Shown piece by piece: positions 45,969 through 55,037 of a DNA stretch of 64,000 bases. The stretch is from an uncultured Phycisphaerales bacterium. GTDB lineage: Bacteria > Planctomycetota > Phycisphaerae > Phycisphaerales > SM1A02. A program made the position numbers and the translations under genes. The notes beneath the pieces were generated by a model. That model was not told the origin of the DNA, did not search any database, and saw only the letters and a list, made by a program, of their open reading frames with translations. The stretch's first letter is position 1. Every line of letters starts with the position of its first letter. The DNA lies in NCBI GenBank assembly GCA_905480395.1, contig CAJQQE010000015.1:1-64000 (forward strand), read 5' to 3'.

Positions 45969-46355
45969 TCACGGTAGTTCCATCAGGTCACCAAGGGTGG
46001 TGAGAAGTCGTTGGAGCGGAATGGGCTTGATGAGATACGCCGAGACGCCGAGATTCTCCGCGTAGATCAAGTGTCGCCTCCCTTGATTGGCCGTCACCAT
46101 CACCACCGGAGGCGGATCCGCCGTCTCTCTGATTTTTTCGAGCACCAAGAAACCAGACCGGGCGGGGAGCATCATGTCGAGCACGACGCCATCCGGTCGC
46201 TCGGCAAGAAACAGAGAAACCGCGGTATTACCATCAGCGGCAAGGATGACCTCAGCCCCCTCCGCCTGGAAGGCCAGCGATGTCGAATCCAGAATGTCTT
46301 GGTCATCGTCGACCACGAGAATGCGTTGGCCGGCAAATCGTCCATTGTTGGTCAT
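45969..46355 (-). CDS. Single-domain response regulator
   Basis: The 128-aa receiver has the acidic cluster VVDDDQD (16-18), phospho-acceptor Asp60 in VVLDMMLPARSG and conserved Lys in YLIKPIP. No output domain is present. The ATG at 46355 shares one base with the stop of the upstream acyltransferase gene (TGATG), so the two are translated together. The frame is open upstream inside that gene. Confidence 0.9.
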   Translation of the reverse strand: MTNNGRFAGQRILVVDDDQDILDSTSLAFQAEGAEVILAADGNTAVSLFLAERPDGVVLDMMLPARSGFLVLEKIRETADPPPVVMVTANQGRRHLIYAENLGVSAYLIKPIPLQRLLTTLGDLMELP

Positions 46356-47407
46356 CAGGAGACGCTCCCATCCGAGAGAAGCTGGTCCATGGTGGGCTGG
46401 TCCATCCAGGGGAGCCCTTCCAGTCTGGTTCGCATCGAGGCGGGCATCTCCTTGCCTTGGCGTTCCCACTTCGGACGGCTCTTCCACCGGCGATGAATCC
46501 AGAGGTATTGGTCGGGGGCAGCGCGGACCATTTTTTCGATCGCCTGATTGAATCGAGCGGTGACATAAAACAATGGGTCTGGCTGATCGCACCAGTCATC
46601 CGGCCCGAAGTGATCCATCATCTCCATGCGGTATTGGAATCGATTTCCGACTCGCCGAGCGAAACCAGCCACGACCGGAAGTTCGTATCGCATCGCCAGG
46701 AGTCCGATTGACTTGTAGCTCGAGGCCAGGCGGCCGAGAAACGGGACGAACAGGCCGGACTCGCCGGCATTCTGGTCTGCGATGAAGCCGATACGCCGTC
46801 CCGCAGGATCATCCCCTTCGATCATGGAGACAATCCGTTCGGTCGCACCCCATTTCGTGAGCACGCGAAGGCCGCGGGCCTCGCGAAGTCCGAGGAGCCA
46901 CTGATTGAGGTAGGGATTGTCCAATGGCCGTGCCAGCGCGGTCATCGGGAATCCCATGGCGGCGAGCGTAAAACCGAGGAGTTCCCAATTGCCGCAATGC
47001 CCCGTGATGAACAGGGCTGGTTTATTGGAGACCAGAAGTTCTGCCCCAGCGGCGAAGTCGCCAAACTCGACGTGCTCCTGCCAGCTCCAGGGATTCACCA
47101 GTCGCGGCATCGCAAGACTGTCGACGAGGAACAAACGGAACATGTACCGGATTGATTCGACGGCGAGTTGTTCCGCTTCAGTCTCCGTCGTCCCCGGGAG
47201 CGACCGCAGGATGTTTGCCTTGGCGCGTCCGGTTCGTTTGGAATTGACCTTCGCGTACAGGGTGCCAAATGCGGCGGCGGTTTGAAGATTCTGTTCTGGA
47301 TCAACACATTGGATCGCCGCTCCCAGCGCCCGAAGCGGCAGAAACTCGGCCAGGTCTTGAAGGCCTCGGAGAGGGTCGTCGAAGAGGTTCTGGGAGGTTG
47401 CGTTCAC
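46355..47407 (-). CDS. LpxL/HtrB-type lipid A acyltransferase
   Basis: The 350-aa protein carries the catalytic HX4E motif H137-CGNW-E142, followed by GFTLAAMGFPMTALARPLDNP and ADQNAGESGLFVPFLGR, the pattern of late acyltransferases of lipid A biosynthesis. It ends with LWIHRRWKSRPKW, a typical closing block. It would transfer a secondary acyl chain onto Kdo2-lipid A or a related lipid. The start is a GTG without an evident ribosome binding site, just after the terminator of the upstream gene. Confidence 0.85.
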   Translation of the reverse strand: MNATSQNLFDDPLRGLQDLAEFLPLRALGAAIQCVDPEQNLQTAAAFGTLYAKVNSKRTGRAKANILRSLPGTTETEAEQLAVESIRYMFRLFLVDSLAMPRLVNPWSWQEHVEFGDFAAGAELLVSNKPALFITGHCGNWELLGFTLAAMGFPMTALARPLDNPYLNQWLLGLREARGLRVLTKWGATERIVSMIEGDDPAGRRIGFIADQNAGESGLFVPFLGRLASSYKSIGLLAMRYELPVVAGFARRVGNRFQYRMEMMDHFGPDDWCDQPDPLFYVTARFNQAIEKMVRAAPDQYLWIHRRWKSRPKWERQGKEMPASMRTRLEGLPWMDQPTMDQLLSDGSVS

Positions 47408-47423
47408 CGTGGACGGAGATCCG

Positions 47424-47465
47424 AAAAAGCCGCGGACCGGACCGCTAGGTGGGTCCGGTCCGCGG
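47424..47465 (-). terminator. Strong intrinsic terminator of the coiled-coil gene
   Basis: A perfect 14-bp stem CCGCGGACCGGACC (47430-47443) / GGTCCGGTCCGCGG (47452-47465) is followed on the minus strand by GCTTTTTC (A-run 47424-47428). Confidence 0.92.
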
Positions 47466-47494
47466 GGAAGAGCAAGGGTTGTGGGACGAGTTGA

Positions 47495-48865
47495 TCAGCG
47501 GGGATTCATGCCCGTGAGCATTTCGAACCGGTTCCAGTTGAGGACAGGAATCTGGGCGTCGGTCGCCTGATTGAAAAGTAGGTCGTACTGTTCACGGGAT
47601 TCACGCTGCTTAAGGAATCGCCGGAACTGATCGTCACCGGCATCGGGAGGCAGCGGGGCAGGCATCGGCGGCTGTGCACCGAGGACCAGGAAGTCGAGGT
47701 CGCCCGTGAGGGTGTCGCCCTCGATGATCTCGCCGCCCCATTCGATGATTCGTCGTCGCACGTAGTCGGTTTCGTCTTCGAAGGGTCGACCGTCGCCGTT
47801 GACGTCGAACAGGCCGTGAACGAGGAACTTGAAGCGATAGTCAGGGTTGAAGACCGCGTTCGCAATCACGTCATCCTTGACTACGGGGCGTCCCGTGAGT
47901 TCACGCGTGATGCGACCAGTCGAGGTATCCGCCCCGACCTTGATGATCTCGATGCTGGCCTTGCCTCGCACATACTCACCAGTGCGTGGGTCGGGTCGGA
48001 TCGAGGTCGCATCCTCGTACACTTCGAAGGTCATGCCAGGAACAACGCGTTGGTTTCGACCGAGATCAATGAAGATCTGGCCGCCGGTGCCGGGAACACT
48101 GATCACCCGGCCATCGACGAGTTCTGCCGGACTTTGCGGCTTGAGGCGATAGTTCTCCGTCTTCTTTCGGAGTTCCTCGATCTGGGCACGGAAGACGCTG
48201 TTGTCTTGATTGGATCGGTCGAGTCGGCTCTGGAGATCAGCGAGACGGTTGCGGTAGTCTCGGTCGAGCTTCACCCGGCTCTCCTCGATGCTCTGGATGG
48301 CCTGCTCGATCTCCTGCTGATATCGAACCGCCGCGGTCTTGTAGCCGCTGAATTCCTGTTCGACTTGCGCGACTTTCTCTTGGCCCATTTTTTCGTTCTG
48401 GTCCAATTGGTCACGGAGTTGGTTGTTGGTTGATTGGCTGTCGGCCAACTGTCGCTCGAGGCTTGCCCCGTCGTTCTTTGACGCGGTCAGCTGACGGCGG
48501 ACATCCGTCATCTCGCTGCGAACAACGTCATCTTTACCCAAGCCGAGGCTGCTCTGCATCTCCGTCAGATCGGCGTTGGGATTGCCGGTCACGAAGGTGG
48601 CGATCGCGCCTCGCTCGGATTGAAGATGGGCATGGAGCGATTGCTGCTTCGCCCTCGCCGCGTCCATCTGACGCTCGAAGTCGTTGGTTCGATCCGAAGG
48701 CTTGATGAACTGAGTCATCTCGGCTTGCGCCGTTGCCTTGGCCTCCAATGCTTCGGCCTTTCCGGAATACATCATGAACGTGATCGTCAACAGGCCCACG
48801 TTGCAGACCACGCTGACCACCAGAGCAACGATTACGCCGGTACCGGCACCAGAACCTCGGGCCAT
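47495..48865 (-). CDS. Membrane-anchored coiled-coil protein of unknown function
   Basis: The 456-aa protein has one N-terminal membrane helix (VIVALVVSVVCNVGLLTITF), then about 220 residues of coiled coil with many Gln, Glu and Arg (for example RRQLTASKNDGASLERQL). A beta-rich domain follows with GQIFIDLGRNQRVVPGMTF, and a C-terminal part with HGLFDVNGDGRPFEDETD, a calcium-site-like DVNGDG. The layout recalls MreC-like or other periplasmic spacer proteins, without a clear match. GGAG 8 nt upstream supports ATG 48865. A strong terminator follows. Confidence 0.75.
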   Translation of the reverse strand: MARGSGAGTGVIVALVVSVVCNVGLLTITFMMYSGKAEALEAKATAQAEMTQFIKPSDRTNDFERQMDAARAKQQSLHAHLQSERGAIATFVTGNPNADLTEMQSSLGLGKDDVVRSEMTDVRRQLTASKNDGASLERQLADSQSTNNQLRDQLDQNEKMGQEKVAQVEQEFSGYKTAAVRYQQEIEQAIQSIEESRVKLDRDYRNRLADLQSRLDRSNQDNSVFRAQIEELRKKTENYRLKPQSPAELVDGRVISVPGTGGQIFIDLGRNQRVVPGMTFEVYEDATSIRPDPRTGEYVRGKASIEIIKVGADTSTGRITRELTGRPVVKDDVIANAVFNPDYRFKFLVHGLFDVNGDGRPFEDETDYVRRRIIEWGGEIIEGDTLTGDLDFLVLGAQPPMPAPLPPDAGDDQFRRFLKQRESREQYDLLFNQATDAQIPVLNWNRFEMLTGMNPR

Positions 48866-49185
48866 TGGGGAATCTCCACACCTTCGCTGTCTACGAAGGC
48901 TATTAGTCCGCTCTCGCGAATCGAATATCCGGAACGCCCTATGAGGGGGTGCCACCGGGATCACGGGCTCCTCGCCGCGTGAAGGGAGCAATATTGTCCG
49001 CCGACGACGCGTTGCCGTCAAGCGACCCGATTCGCTTCGGGGGTTCCGATGATTTGGAACCGACCACCAGAGAGGCTCAGGGCACACGGTTCAGAATCTG
49101 AGTTCTTGATGCTTTTTGGCTCGGATCCCGGGTCGGAATCGGGGATTTGGAACCGTTCAAAGGCTCGGTCGATGACGCCCCAACA
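48866..49185. other. Intergenic region with a duplicated 12-bp sequence
   Basis: No gene is seen in 320 bases. GATTTGGAACCG occurs at 49051-49062 and 49144-49155 in direct orientation. The first copy sits in a hairpin GGTTCC (49042-49047) / GGAACC (49056-49061). The region must hold the promoter of the coiled-coil gene. Confidence 0.5.
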
Positions 49186-50856
49186 TCAGATTCGGATCAC
49201 CCGCATGGCTTCGGCAGGGGTGGTGACGCCTGCCCGGACCAGGTCCCATGCCGCATCACGAAGAAGATCAAGCTCGCCCTCGGCGTGAGAGGCCTTCCGA
49301 ATTCGGGTCGCATCGGCGCGGTTCACAATGAGCTCGCGGATCGAGTCGGTCAGACGAAGCAACTCGAACGCGCCGACCCGGCCTCGGAATCCGGTTCGAC
49401 GGCACTCTCGGCACCCGACGGCTTCCACCACCATGCCGTCGGCGGGGGGTTCCAGCCCTTCGGGGAGCTCGGCGGCGGTCATTTCACGCCGACGCATGCA
49501 GGAACCGCAGGTTCTTCTGACGAGTCGCTGAGCAAGAATCGCCTCCACGCTCGAGGCGACGAGGAAGGGCTCGATTCCCATGTCTAGGAGACGAGTCGTT
49601 GCACTCGCCGCATCGTTCGTATGGAGGGTGGAAAACACCAAGTGGCCGGTAAGCGAAGCCTGAACGGCCGCCTCGGCAGTCTCCAGATCTCGAATCTCGC
49701 CGATCATGATGATGTCTGGGTCATGTCGAAGGATGGCCCGAAGACCTGCGGCGAAGGTCATATCCGTCGCGGTATTCACCTGAATCTGGTTCACACCCTC
49801 CACGTGGTACTCCACGGGATCTTCAATGGTGATCGCCTTCACGGATTCGCTCACGACGCGATTGAGCGAGGCATAGAGCGTGGTGGATTTGCCCGAACCG
49901 GTTGGTCCAGTGACCAAGAGGATCCCGTGCGGGCGGGTGATCACCGTGTCCCACCGCTCGGTGATTTTGGTCGGCATGCCGAGATCATCGAGTCCGAGCT
50001 TCGCCACGCTGTTATCGAGAACCCGAAGGACCACGCCTTCGCCGGCGATCATTGGAATGATCGAGACTCGAAGATCGAATTCCCCACCTTTATGCCGGAG
50101 GGTGATCCGGCCGTCCTGAGGCTTCCTCTTTTCCGCAATGTTCAACCCGGCCATGATCTTGAGGCGACTGACGATGGCATTTCTGAATCGGTTCACCGAT
50201 GCGGGGACGCCGGCCTCGCTAAGCACGCCATCGATCCGATAGCGAATGGTGAGCTCTTCCTCGTAGGGCTCGATGTGAATATCCGTGGCTCGCTCTCGAA
50301 TCGCTTCGAGGAGGAGATCGTTGACCAGCTTGATGACGCTGGCCTCTTCGTCGGCGTCGAGTTCTCCGCTGGCGGCATCGAGGATGAGATCCGTGTCGGC
50401 AGAGTCGTCATTGGACAGGGCATCAAGCGTGTCTCCCGCGACGCCGTAATGAGATCGGATGAATTTCCGAAGATCGCGCTCGTCGGCCAGGACGAGTTCG
50501 ACTCCGAGTCCGGTGAGGAGCCGTAACTCGTCGAAAGTACTGAGCTCAAATGGGTCGCAGGTGGCAATCTGAAGGGTGGTCTCGGTTCGGCTGATCGGGA
50601 CGCAGAGTTTCTTAAACACCAGGCGGGAAGGAAGGGTTCGAAGCGTCTCGTCGTCGACGTCGATCTCCGCCAGATCGACGATGGCCATATCCAATTGGCG
50701 ACCGATGGCCTCCAGTACGACGTCCTGAGCGACATGCTCCAGGCGAACGAGCACGTGATCGAGCCGTTCGCCAGTTCGCTTCTGCTCACGAATCGCTTCA
50801 TCGAGCTGATCCTCAGAGATCAACCCGCGTTCGATGAGAATGGTGCCGATACCCAT
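49186..50856 (-). CDS. GspE/PilB-type secretion or pilus assembly ATPase
   Basis: The 556-aa protein starts with an N1-type domain (LIERGLISEDQLDEAIREQK) and has a central ATPase core. That core has Walker A GPTGSGKSTTLYASL, Asp-box IEDPVEYHVEGVNQIQVN, a Walker B around DPDIIMIGEIRD and the His-box GHLVFSTLHTNDA. A tetracysteine zinc motif follows (CGSC, then CREC after about 30 residues). These are the marks of type II secretion GspE or type IV pilus PilB. An ATG at 50856 is preferred over TTG 50880. No other pilus or secretion gene is next to it. Confidence 0.92.
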   Translation of the reverse strand: MGIGTILIERGLISEDQLDEAIREQKRTGERLDHVLVRLEHVAQDVVLEAIGRQLDMAIVDLAEIDVDDETLRTLPSRLVFKKLCVPISRTETTLQIATCDPFELSTFDELRLLTGLGVELVLADERDLRKFIRSHYGVAGDTLDALSNDDSADTDLILDAASGELDADEEASVIKLVNDLLLEAIRERATDIHIEPYEEELTIRYRIDGVLSEAGVPASVNRFRNAIVSRLKIMAGLNIAEKRKPQDGRITLRHKGGEFDLRVSIIPMIAGEGVVLRVLDNSVAKLGLDDLGMPTKITERWDTVITRPHGILLVTGPTGSGKSTTLYASLNRVVSESVKAITIEDPVEYHVEGVNQIQVNTATDMTFAAGLRAILRHDPDIIMIGEIRDLETAEAAVQASLTGHLVFSTLHTNDAASATTRLLDMGIEPFLVASSVEAILAQRLVRRTCGSCMRRREMTAAELPEGLEPPADGMVVEAVGCRECRRTGFRGRVGAFELLRLTDSIRELIVNRADATRIRKASHAEGELDLLRDAAWDLVRAGVTTPAEAMRVIRI

Positions 50857-51116
50857 GGGCGGTGCATTCCTTCGGTTCAATCTGCTCAGGGACGTCGGGA
50901 GTGGCGTCGGGCCGGCTCCAGATCGATTGGGTCCGACGTGGACCCATCTTCCATAATTTGCGTCGGGTCACCAACGCAAACTCCACTTGATCCCGCATTC
51001 CGGGCTGCGAAATGCCGGTCTCAACACCTTATCGGGCCAGCTCTACGAAATCGTCGAGTTTCTTACCGGTGAGCACGACTCAGGTTGAGTGAGGCGATCG
51101 GCCGGATGTGACGGAT

Positions 51117-52346
51117 CTACGGTCGCTGGATGCCTCGGAGCACGACGGCGGAGAGCCCAAGGCCGGCCAATCGTGGTCGGCCGCCGATGCTCGCAATCTC
51201 CGCTGCCGTCACGAAGCCGAGAAGGGGGGGCGCCGCCAGTCGCTCATGGATCTTCCCCGAGTCATGGCCGGGTGACCCAAACAGTGATGAACCTCGGCCA
51301 GCCGAACTCGCCAGAATCACGCCAGCCGCGGGACGGTGGTCGAGGACCGCGAGATCGAGCGACATGCCCAGATCCTCGGCCGCGATCGAAGCGTCGCGAA
51401 CCTGGAAACGAACCGTCGAACCGCGGGGGGCGCCGCCGGATAAGAGGAGATTTCCACTCGCTCGATCGATGGCGCCGATCGGACGGATCAAGAAATCGCC
51501 ACGACCTTTGATGGGTTTTGCCGCATCGGCAGCGATTCCGATCAGTGGCGACCTTGCCAAGGTGGTTCGATCGGCGCCTGAGAGATTGCCCAGGACGTCG
51601 TCAAGCACTTCGGCCGCTGGTCGACCACCGAGGCTCGTGATGGAACTGCCATCAGCACCCGTGACAACCAAGGTCTCGCCGACCCCCCGACAGCCATGGG
51701 AGACAATGGGCTCAAGCTCGATATCCCCCTCGAAGATGAGTCCGACAGCGCCGGACATCGAGACGGCGTCATCCGCCACCAAGACGTTCGCCCCGGCTTG
51801 ACTCGCGCCGCTCAGGAGCCCCCCTGCGATCGGGGTTCCCAGCGGAAGGCTTGCGGCCAGTCGGCTCGGTAGGGCATCCGAGCCGGCGGTAAAGGGATCA
51901 GCAAAGACCAGAAGCCCTTTGGGGGGTGACATCGGTCGAAGTCGGCTTCGGACCAATGCCCGGGACCATCCTTCGGGAGGGCCATCACGATGATCAAACT
52001 GAAAAGCGCGGATGCGGAGCCCGGGGCCAGCGATTGCCATGGCGACCATCGAAGGCCCAGATTCCCATTCTTCGGGCCCCGCCATCACGGATCGGGCCGT
52101 GAATCCGATGGTCGCGGGACCATCGAGGGCCTCTCGAACGGTTCGGACCGCCTCAGGAAGGGCTGGAGAGTGATGAAAACTTGCGGCAAGGAGAATTGCC
52201 GCAGGAGGTCCCTGGAGCTCCTCTCGAAGTGTTCCGGCGAGGCTTAAAGCAGCCGTACGGGTATCCGCATGGCGGTCTGAGACCACTTTTGTCTGAAATT
52301 CGGTCGGAGGTGCGTGCATCCAGAACGATGATAGCGGGCCGATCAT
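51117..52346 (-). CDS. FIST-domain sensory protein
   Basis: The protein (409 aa from ATG 52346, or 400 from ATG 52319) has a FIST_N half, with AAILLAASFHHSPALPEAV and an intact GFTARSVMAG. The FIST_C half has VSHGCRGVGETLVVTGADG and SLGGRPAAEVLDDVL. FIST domains are predicted small-ligand sensors, often linked to signal transduction. Here no output domain is attached and the nearest signalling genes are the receivers 5 kb away. The start is uncertain. The gene diverges from rpsT. Confidence 0.8.
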   Translation of the reverse strand: MIGPLSSFWMHAPPTEFQTKVVSDRHADTRTAALSLAGTLREELQGPPAAILLAASFHHSPALPEAVRTVREALDGPATIGFTARSVMAGPEEWESGPSMVAMAIAGPGLRIRAFQFDHRDGPPEGWSRALVRSRLRPMSPPKGLLVFADPFTAGSDALPSRLAASLPLGTPIAGGLLSGASQAGANVLVADDAVSMSGAVGLIFEGDIELEPIVSHGCRGVGETLVVTGADGSSITSLGGRPAAEVLDDVLGNLSGADRTTLARSPLIGIAADAAKPIKGRGDFLIRPIGAIDRASGNLLLSGGAPRGSTVRFQVRDASIAAEDLGMSLDLAVLDHRPAAGVILASSAGRGSSLFGSPGHDSGKIHERLAAPPLLGFVTAAEIASIGGRPRLAGLGLSAVVLRGIQRP

Positions 52347-52440
52347 CGTGATTCCCACCTTGATTGGGCGGTTTTGGGGTTGCAACCTGAGCGAGGCTGG
52401 CGATAATGCGCGGCTCAATTCCTTGCAGGGAGCTGGCCTC

Positions 52441-52716
52441 GTGCCGAATACTGAATCAGCTAAGAAGCGCGTTCGTCAGAACGCAAAACGTCGTGCCCGC
52501 AACAATTGGCGGAAGCGTCGCATCAAGAACCAGATCAAGAACTTCCTTTCGGCAGTCCAGCACAAGGACGTCGATACCGCGGAATCAGAATTCCGCAAGG
52601 TTTGCTCGATCCTTGACAAGGTGACGTGCACCGGCACGATCCATCGCAATACCGCCGCGCGTCGAAAGAGCAGACTTTCGCGACGGTTGCGTGAACTCAA
52701 GTCCGCGGCGGCCTGA
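52441..52716 (+). CDS. rpsT: 30S ribosomal protein S20
   Basis: The 91-aa, very basic protein matches S20: TESAKKRVRQNAKRRARNN at the N-terminus, GTIHRNTAARRKSRLSRRL near the end. The start is GTG at 52441 with AGGGAG 8 nt upstream. A non-ATG start is also known for E. coli rpsT (TTG), where it is part of autoregulation. It binds 16S rRNA in the 30S body. Confidence 0.95.
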   Translation: MPNTESAKKRVRQNAKRRARNNWRKRRIKNQIKNFLSAVQHKDVDTAESEFRKVCSILDKVTCTGTIHRNTAARRKSRLSRRLRELKSAAA

Positions 52717-52800
52717 TTGCGATCTTCTTCGGGTGACGCTTCGGGTGGCTCCACGATCTCGCCGCTCCGGTAAGGTCGTGGTGGTGACTCTGAGGGATCC

Positions 52801-52828
52801 GGCCAAGGGCTAAGGCCAAGGGCTAAGG
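52801..52828 (+). repeat. 13-bp tandem duplication before the CPBP protease gene
   Basis: GGCCAAGGGCTAA occurs twice in a row (52801-52813, 52814-52826), plus two more bases. It lies just upstream of the start at 52843. Confidence 0.9.
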
Positions 52829-52842
52829 ATGGTGACGCTGCG

Positions 52843-53637
52843 ATGGCGAAACCGACTCAACCGTTGCCGGATCCACGAGGCCGCGCCGACCCAGGTCCGT
52901 TCTGGACCGGCCCCTATTGGCTTCGCGCCCAGCGCCCACTTGAAATCCTGATCCTGCTGGCGCCCCTGATTCTGATTTATGAACTGGGGCTGATCGCCAT
53001 CCTGCGCCAGGACGGTGGCGTTCTGGTCACGAACCTCGCACACAAGTACATCATTGATCTGTTCTCCGTGATGGGAATCACGGGTTTCGGACTTGGGCTT
53101 CCCGGGATTCTCTTGGTCGTTCTCTTGGTCGTCTGGCAAGTCCTGAGCCGTCACCCTTGGAGCATCCACTGGGGAACGATCGGTTTGATGTGGATCGAAT
53201 CCCTCGTCCTGGTCATCCCCATCATCGTGCTCGCAGCCCTCTTGAGCTCAAGTGATATGCCCTTGGCGGTGAGCGTTCCGGTCCGAGAGACCGTCGCCGA
53301 GCGGATGGCGATGGGCATCGGCGCGGGGCTCTACGAAGAGCTGATTTTCCGCTGGGCGATGATCGCGACGGTGCACTCCCTGCTGGTCGACGGATTCGGT
53401 TTGTCGCATCAGAAGACGGTGTTCATTGCCGTGACAATCTCGGCGGTCACTTTCATGCTCTATCACCCGATCCATGACGCAGATGGTGGCTTGCTTGCCG
53501 GGCTGGCAGTGTTCTATCTGGCGAGCGGGGCCTATTTCTCAGTGCTTTATCTTCTCCGCGGTTTCGGCATCGTGGCGGCAACCCACGCGGTCTACGACGT
53601 GTTCGTCGTCTTACTGGCCTCATCGATCACAGATTGA
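52843..53637 (+). CDS. CPBP-family intramembrane metalloprotease
   Basis: The 264-aa membrane protein has several hydrophobic segments and the CPBP/Abi motifs: GLYEELIFRW (the EExxxR glutamates and arginine), a His in FMLYHPIHDA, and a final His/Asp in AATHAVYDVFVVLL. Such proteases cut membrane-buried segments, as in Rce1. The substrate is unknown. It follows rpsT on the same strand. Confidence 0.87.
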   Translation: MAKPTQPLPDPRGRADPGPFWTGPYWLRAQRPLEILILLAPLILIYELGLIAILRQDGGVLVTNLAHKYIIDLFSVMGITGFGLGLPGILLVVLLVVWQVLSRHPWSIHWGTIGLMWIESLVLVIPIIVLAALLSSSDMPLAVSVPVRETVAERMAMGIGAGLYEELIFRWAMIATVHSLLVDGFGLSHQKTVFIAVTISAVTFMLYHPIHDADGGLLAGLAVFYLASGAYFSVLYLLRGFGIVAATHAVYDVFVVLLASSITD

Positions 53638-53758
53638 GCGACCTCCGCGATCCCTCTCACTCACCCAGATAGACCTCGGCCGGCGGTTGATCTGCGGCTC
53701 AGGCTTGCCTTGGTCGCGGTTGTTTTCGAGAGTCTCCTGACGATTGAGGGTGACGGGC

Positions 53759-54688
53759 ATGGAGCTCGTACCTTGGGGAGAGAAGACTGTGTTTCAATGG
53801 AAGTCTAAGAATGGTGCCGGTCGCGCCGCCACGCCGGTTCTACGAGGCAGCCTGATGGGGCATCGAGTCCTTACCGAGCTCGGCCGCAAGGACTTGGTCA
53901 CGTCCTATCTGGTCGCGGATCCGGTCGATGGGACCCTGCAGACACTCAAGCACGTTCAACGGCACACCGCCGAAGATGAAGAACGATGCCGCCGTCTCGC
54001 CGCTGAATATGAGATCGGTCGCCGGTTGGACCACGCTGGTATCCGGCAGGTCAGTTCATTACGACGAGAGCGCAAGGGGTTTCGGGTGCGCGAGGTTGGG
54101 CTCTTCCAACAATATGTCGACGGGCCGACGCTCGATCGCTGGGATCTGCCGAGTACCGATGCAATCCTCGGATTGATGGAACAGGTAGGCCAGGCGTTGT
54201 CGCATGTTCACGAGCAAGGACTCGTGCATGGGGCAATCCGTCCGCGGCATATTCTGGTGGACGCGACTGGCTCACCCCGGCTCATCGGGTTCGCGGAAGC
54301 CGCGGAGGCGGGCATCGCCTTCCCCGGTGGCGAGGGGAATTCGGGCTACTCGAGTCCGGAACAGTTCCTCGGGGGCATTCGGACCGCCAGGGCTGATGTC
54401 TTCGGATTTGCCGCGACGATGGCGGCCGTGATCCTGAGAGCTCGACTTGAGATGCCCAAGCCCTCGGAACTCAATGCCGCTGACTGGCTCGATCTCCATC
54501 AAGAATGGGTCGAGTCACTTCGCCAAGGAGGGGGTTCTGAGGGAATGAACCGGTTGCTTGAGCAGTGCCTTCATCCCGATCCGACCCGGCGGCCAGTCGG
54601 AATCGACGAAGTGGTGTTTCGACTTCGAGAGATAAAGACGGTGAGCGATCAGGGCCAAGGTGGGCAGGATCACCGTCGGGCAGCGTGA
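53759..54688 (+). CDS. Pseudokinase, paralogue of the neighbouring protein kinase
   Basis: The 309-aa protein has the fold and spacing of a Hanks-type Ser/Thr kinase but lacks the catalytic residues. The ATP-anchoring Lys is present (LKHV, K64). The HRD motif is HGA (H157-G158-A159), so the catalytic Asp is Ala. The DFG motif is GFA (G177-F178-A179), so the metal-binding Asp is Gly. The glycine loop is reduced to LGRKDLVTSY. It shares EYEIGRRLDHAG and a following YVDGPTLD with the next kinase (EYEVGSKVDHPA, FVDGVPLD), so the two are duplicates. GAGGG 8 nt upstream supports ATG 53759. A regulatory partner role is inferred. Confidence 0.85.
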   Translation: MELVPWGEKTVFQWKSKNGAGRAATPVLRGSLMGHRVLTELGRKDLVTSYLVADPVDGTLQTLKHVQRHTAEDEERCRRLAAEYEIGRRLDHAGIRQVSSLRRERKGFRVREVGLFQQYVDGPTLDRWDLPSTDAILGLMEQVGQALSHVHEQGLVHGAIRPRHILVDATGSPRLIGFAEAAEAGIAFPGGEGNSGYSSPEQFLGGIRTARADVFGFAATMAAVILRARLEMPKPSELNAADWLDLHQEWVESLRQGGGSEGMNRLLEQCLHPDPTRRPVGIDEVVFRLREIKTVSDQGQGGQDHRRAA

Positions 54689-54772
54689 AATCTCGGGAAT
54701 TGAATTCGCAAGAAGTCCGTCGAAGTGCGTATTGATTGGTGACAGGCTCGACGGTCCCAGTGAATTCTCTGA

Positions 54773-54788
54773 GGAGTTCATGAACTCC
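54773..54788. promoter_or_regulatory. Perfect 16-bp palindrome, possible operator
   Basis: GGAGTTCA (54773-54780) is followed directly by TGAACTCC (54781-54788), a perfect palindrome about 250 bases before the kinase gene. Its size fits a dimeric regulator, but no regulator gene is adjacent. Confidence 0.35.
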
Positions 54789-54912
54789 GTTGGAAGTCCA
54801 CACCGGGTCTTGACGGGACGGCGTCATGATCTCTCTCGATCGGGTGTCGGTTTCCAACCTTGGATCCGACGGTCGGGTCAGGCAGCATGAGGCCTCGGCG
54901 GGTTCATGCAGA

Positions 54913-54948
54913 GCACGCGAGGCACGCGAGGGACGCGAGGGAAGAGAG
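54913..54948 (+). repeat. 9-bp tandem repeat array
   Basis: GCACGCGAG occurs twice (54913-54921, 54922-54930), then GGACGCGAG (54931-54939) and a degenerate GGAAGAGAG (54940-54948). Confidence 0.88.
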
Positions 54949-55037
54949 CGTCTTAAAGGTCGTGGATTCCAGACAATACAGAAACCGCGAAGGACGATCG
55001 TGCGAACAATGGCGATTCAGAAGGAACGGAGACGGTC

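Larger units (their letters stand above)
54689..55037. other. Intergenic region between pseudokinase and kinase genes
   Basis: No convincing gene is seen in 349 bases. It holds the perfect 16-bp palindrome at 54773-54788 and a 9-bp tandem array at 54913-54939. It therefore probably contains control signals for the kinase gene. Confidence 0.55.

Noticed and set aside
49621-50526. A 301-codon plus-strand frame inside the GspE/PilB gene
   Set aside because: Antisense to conserved ATPase motifs; composition is biased and Gly/Asp/Arg rich.
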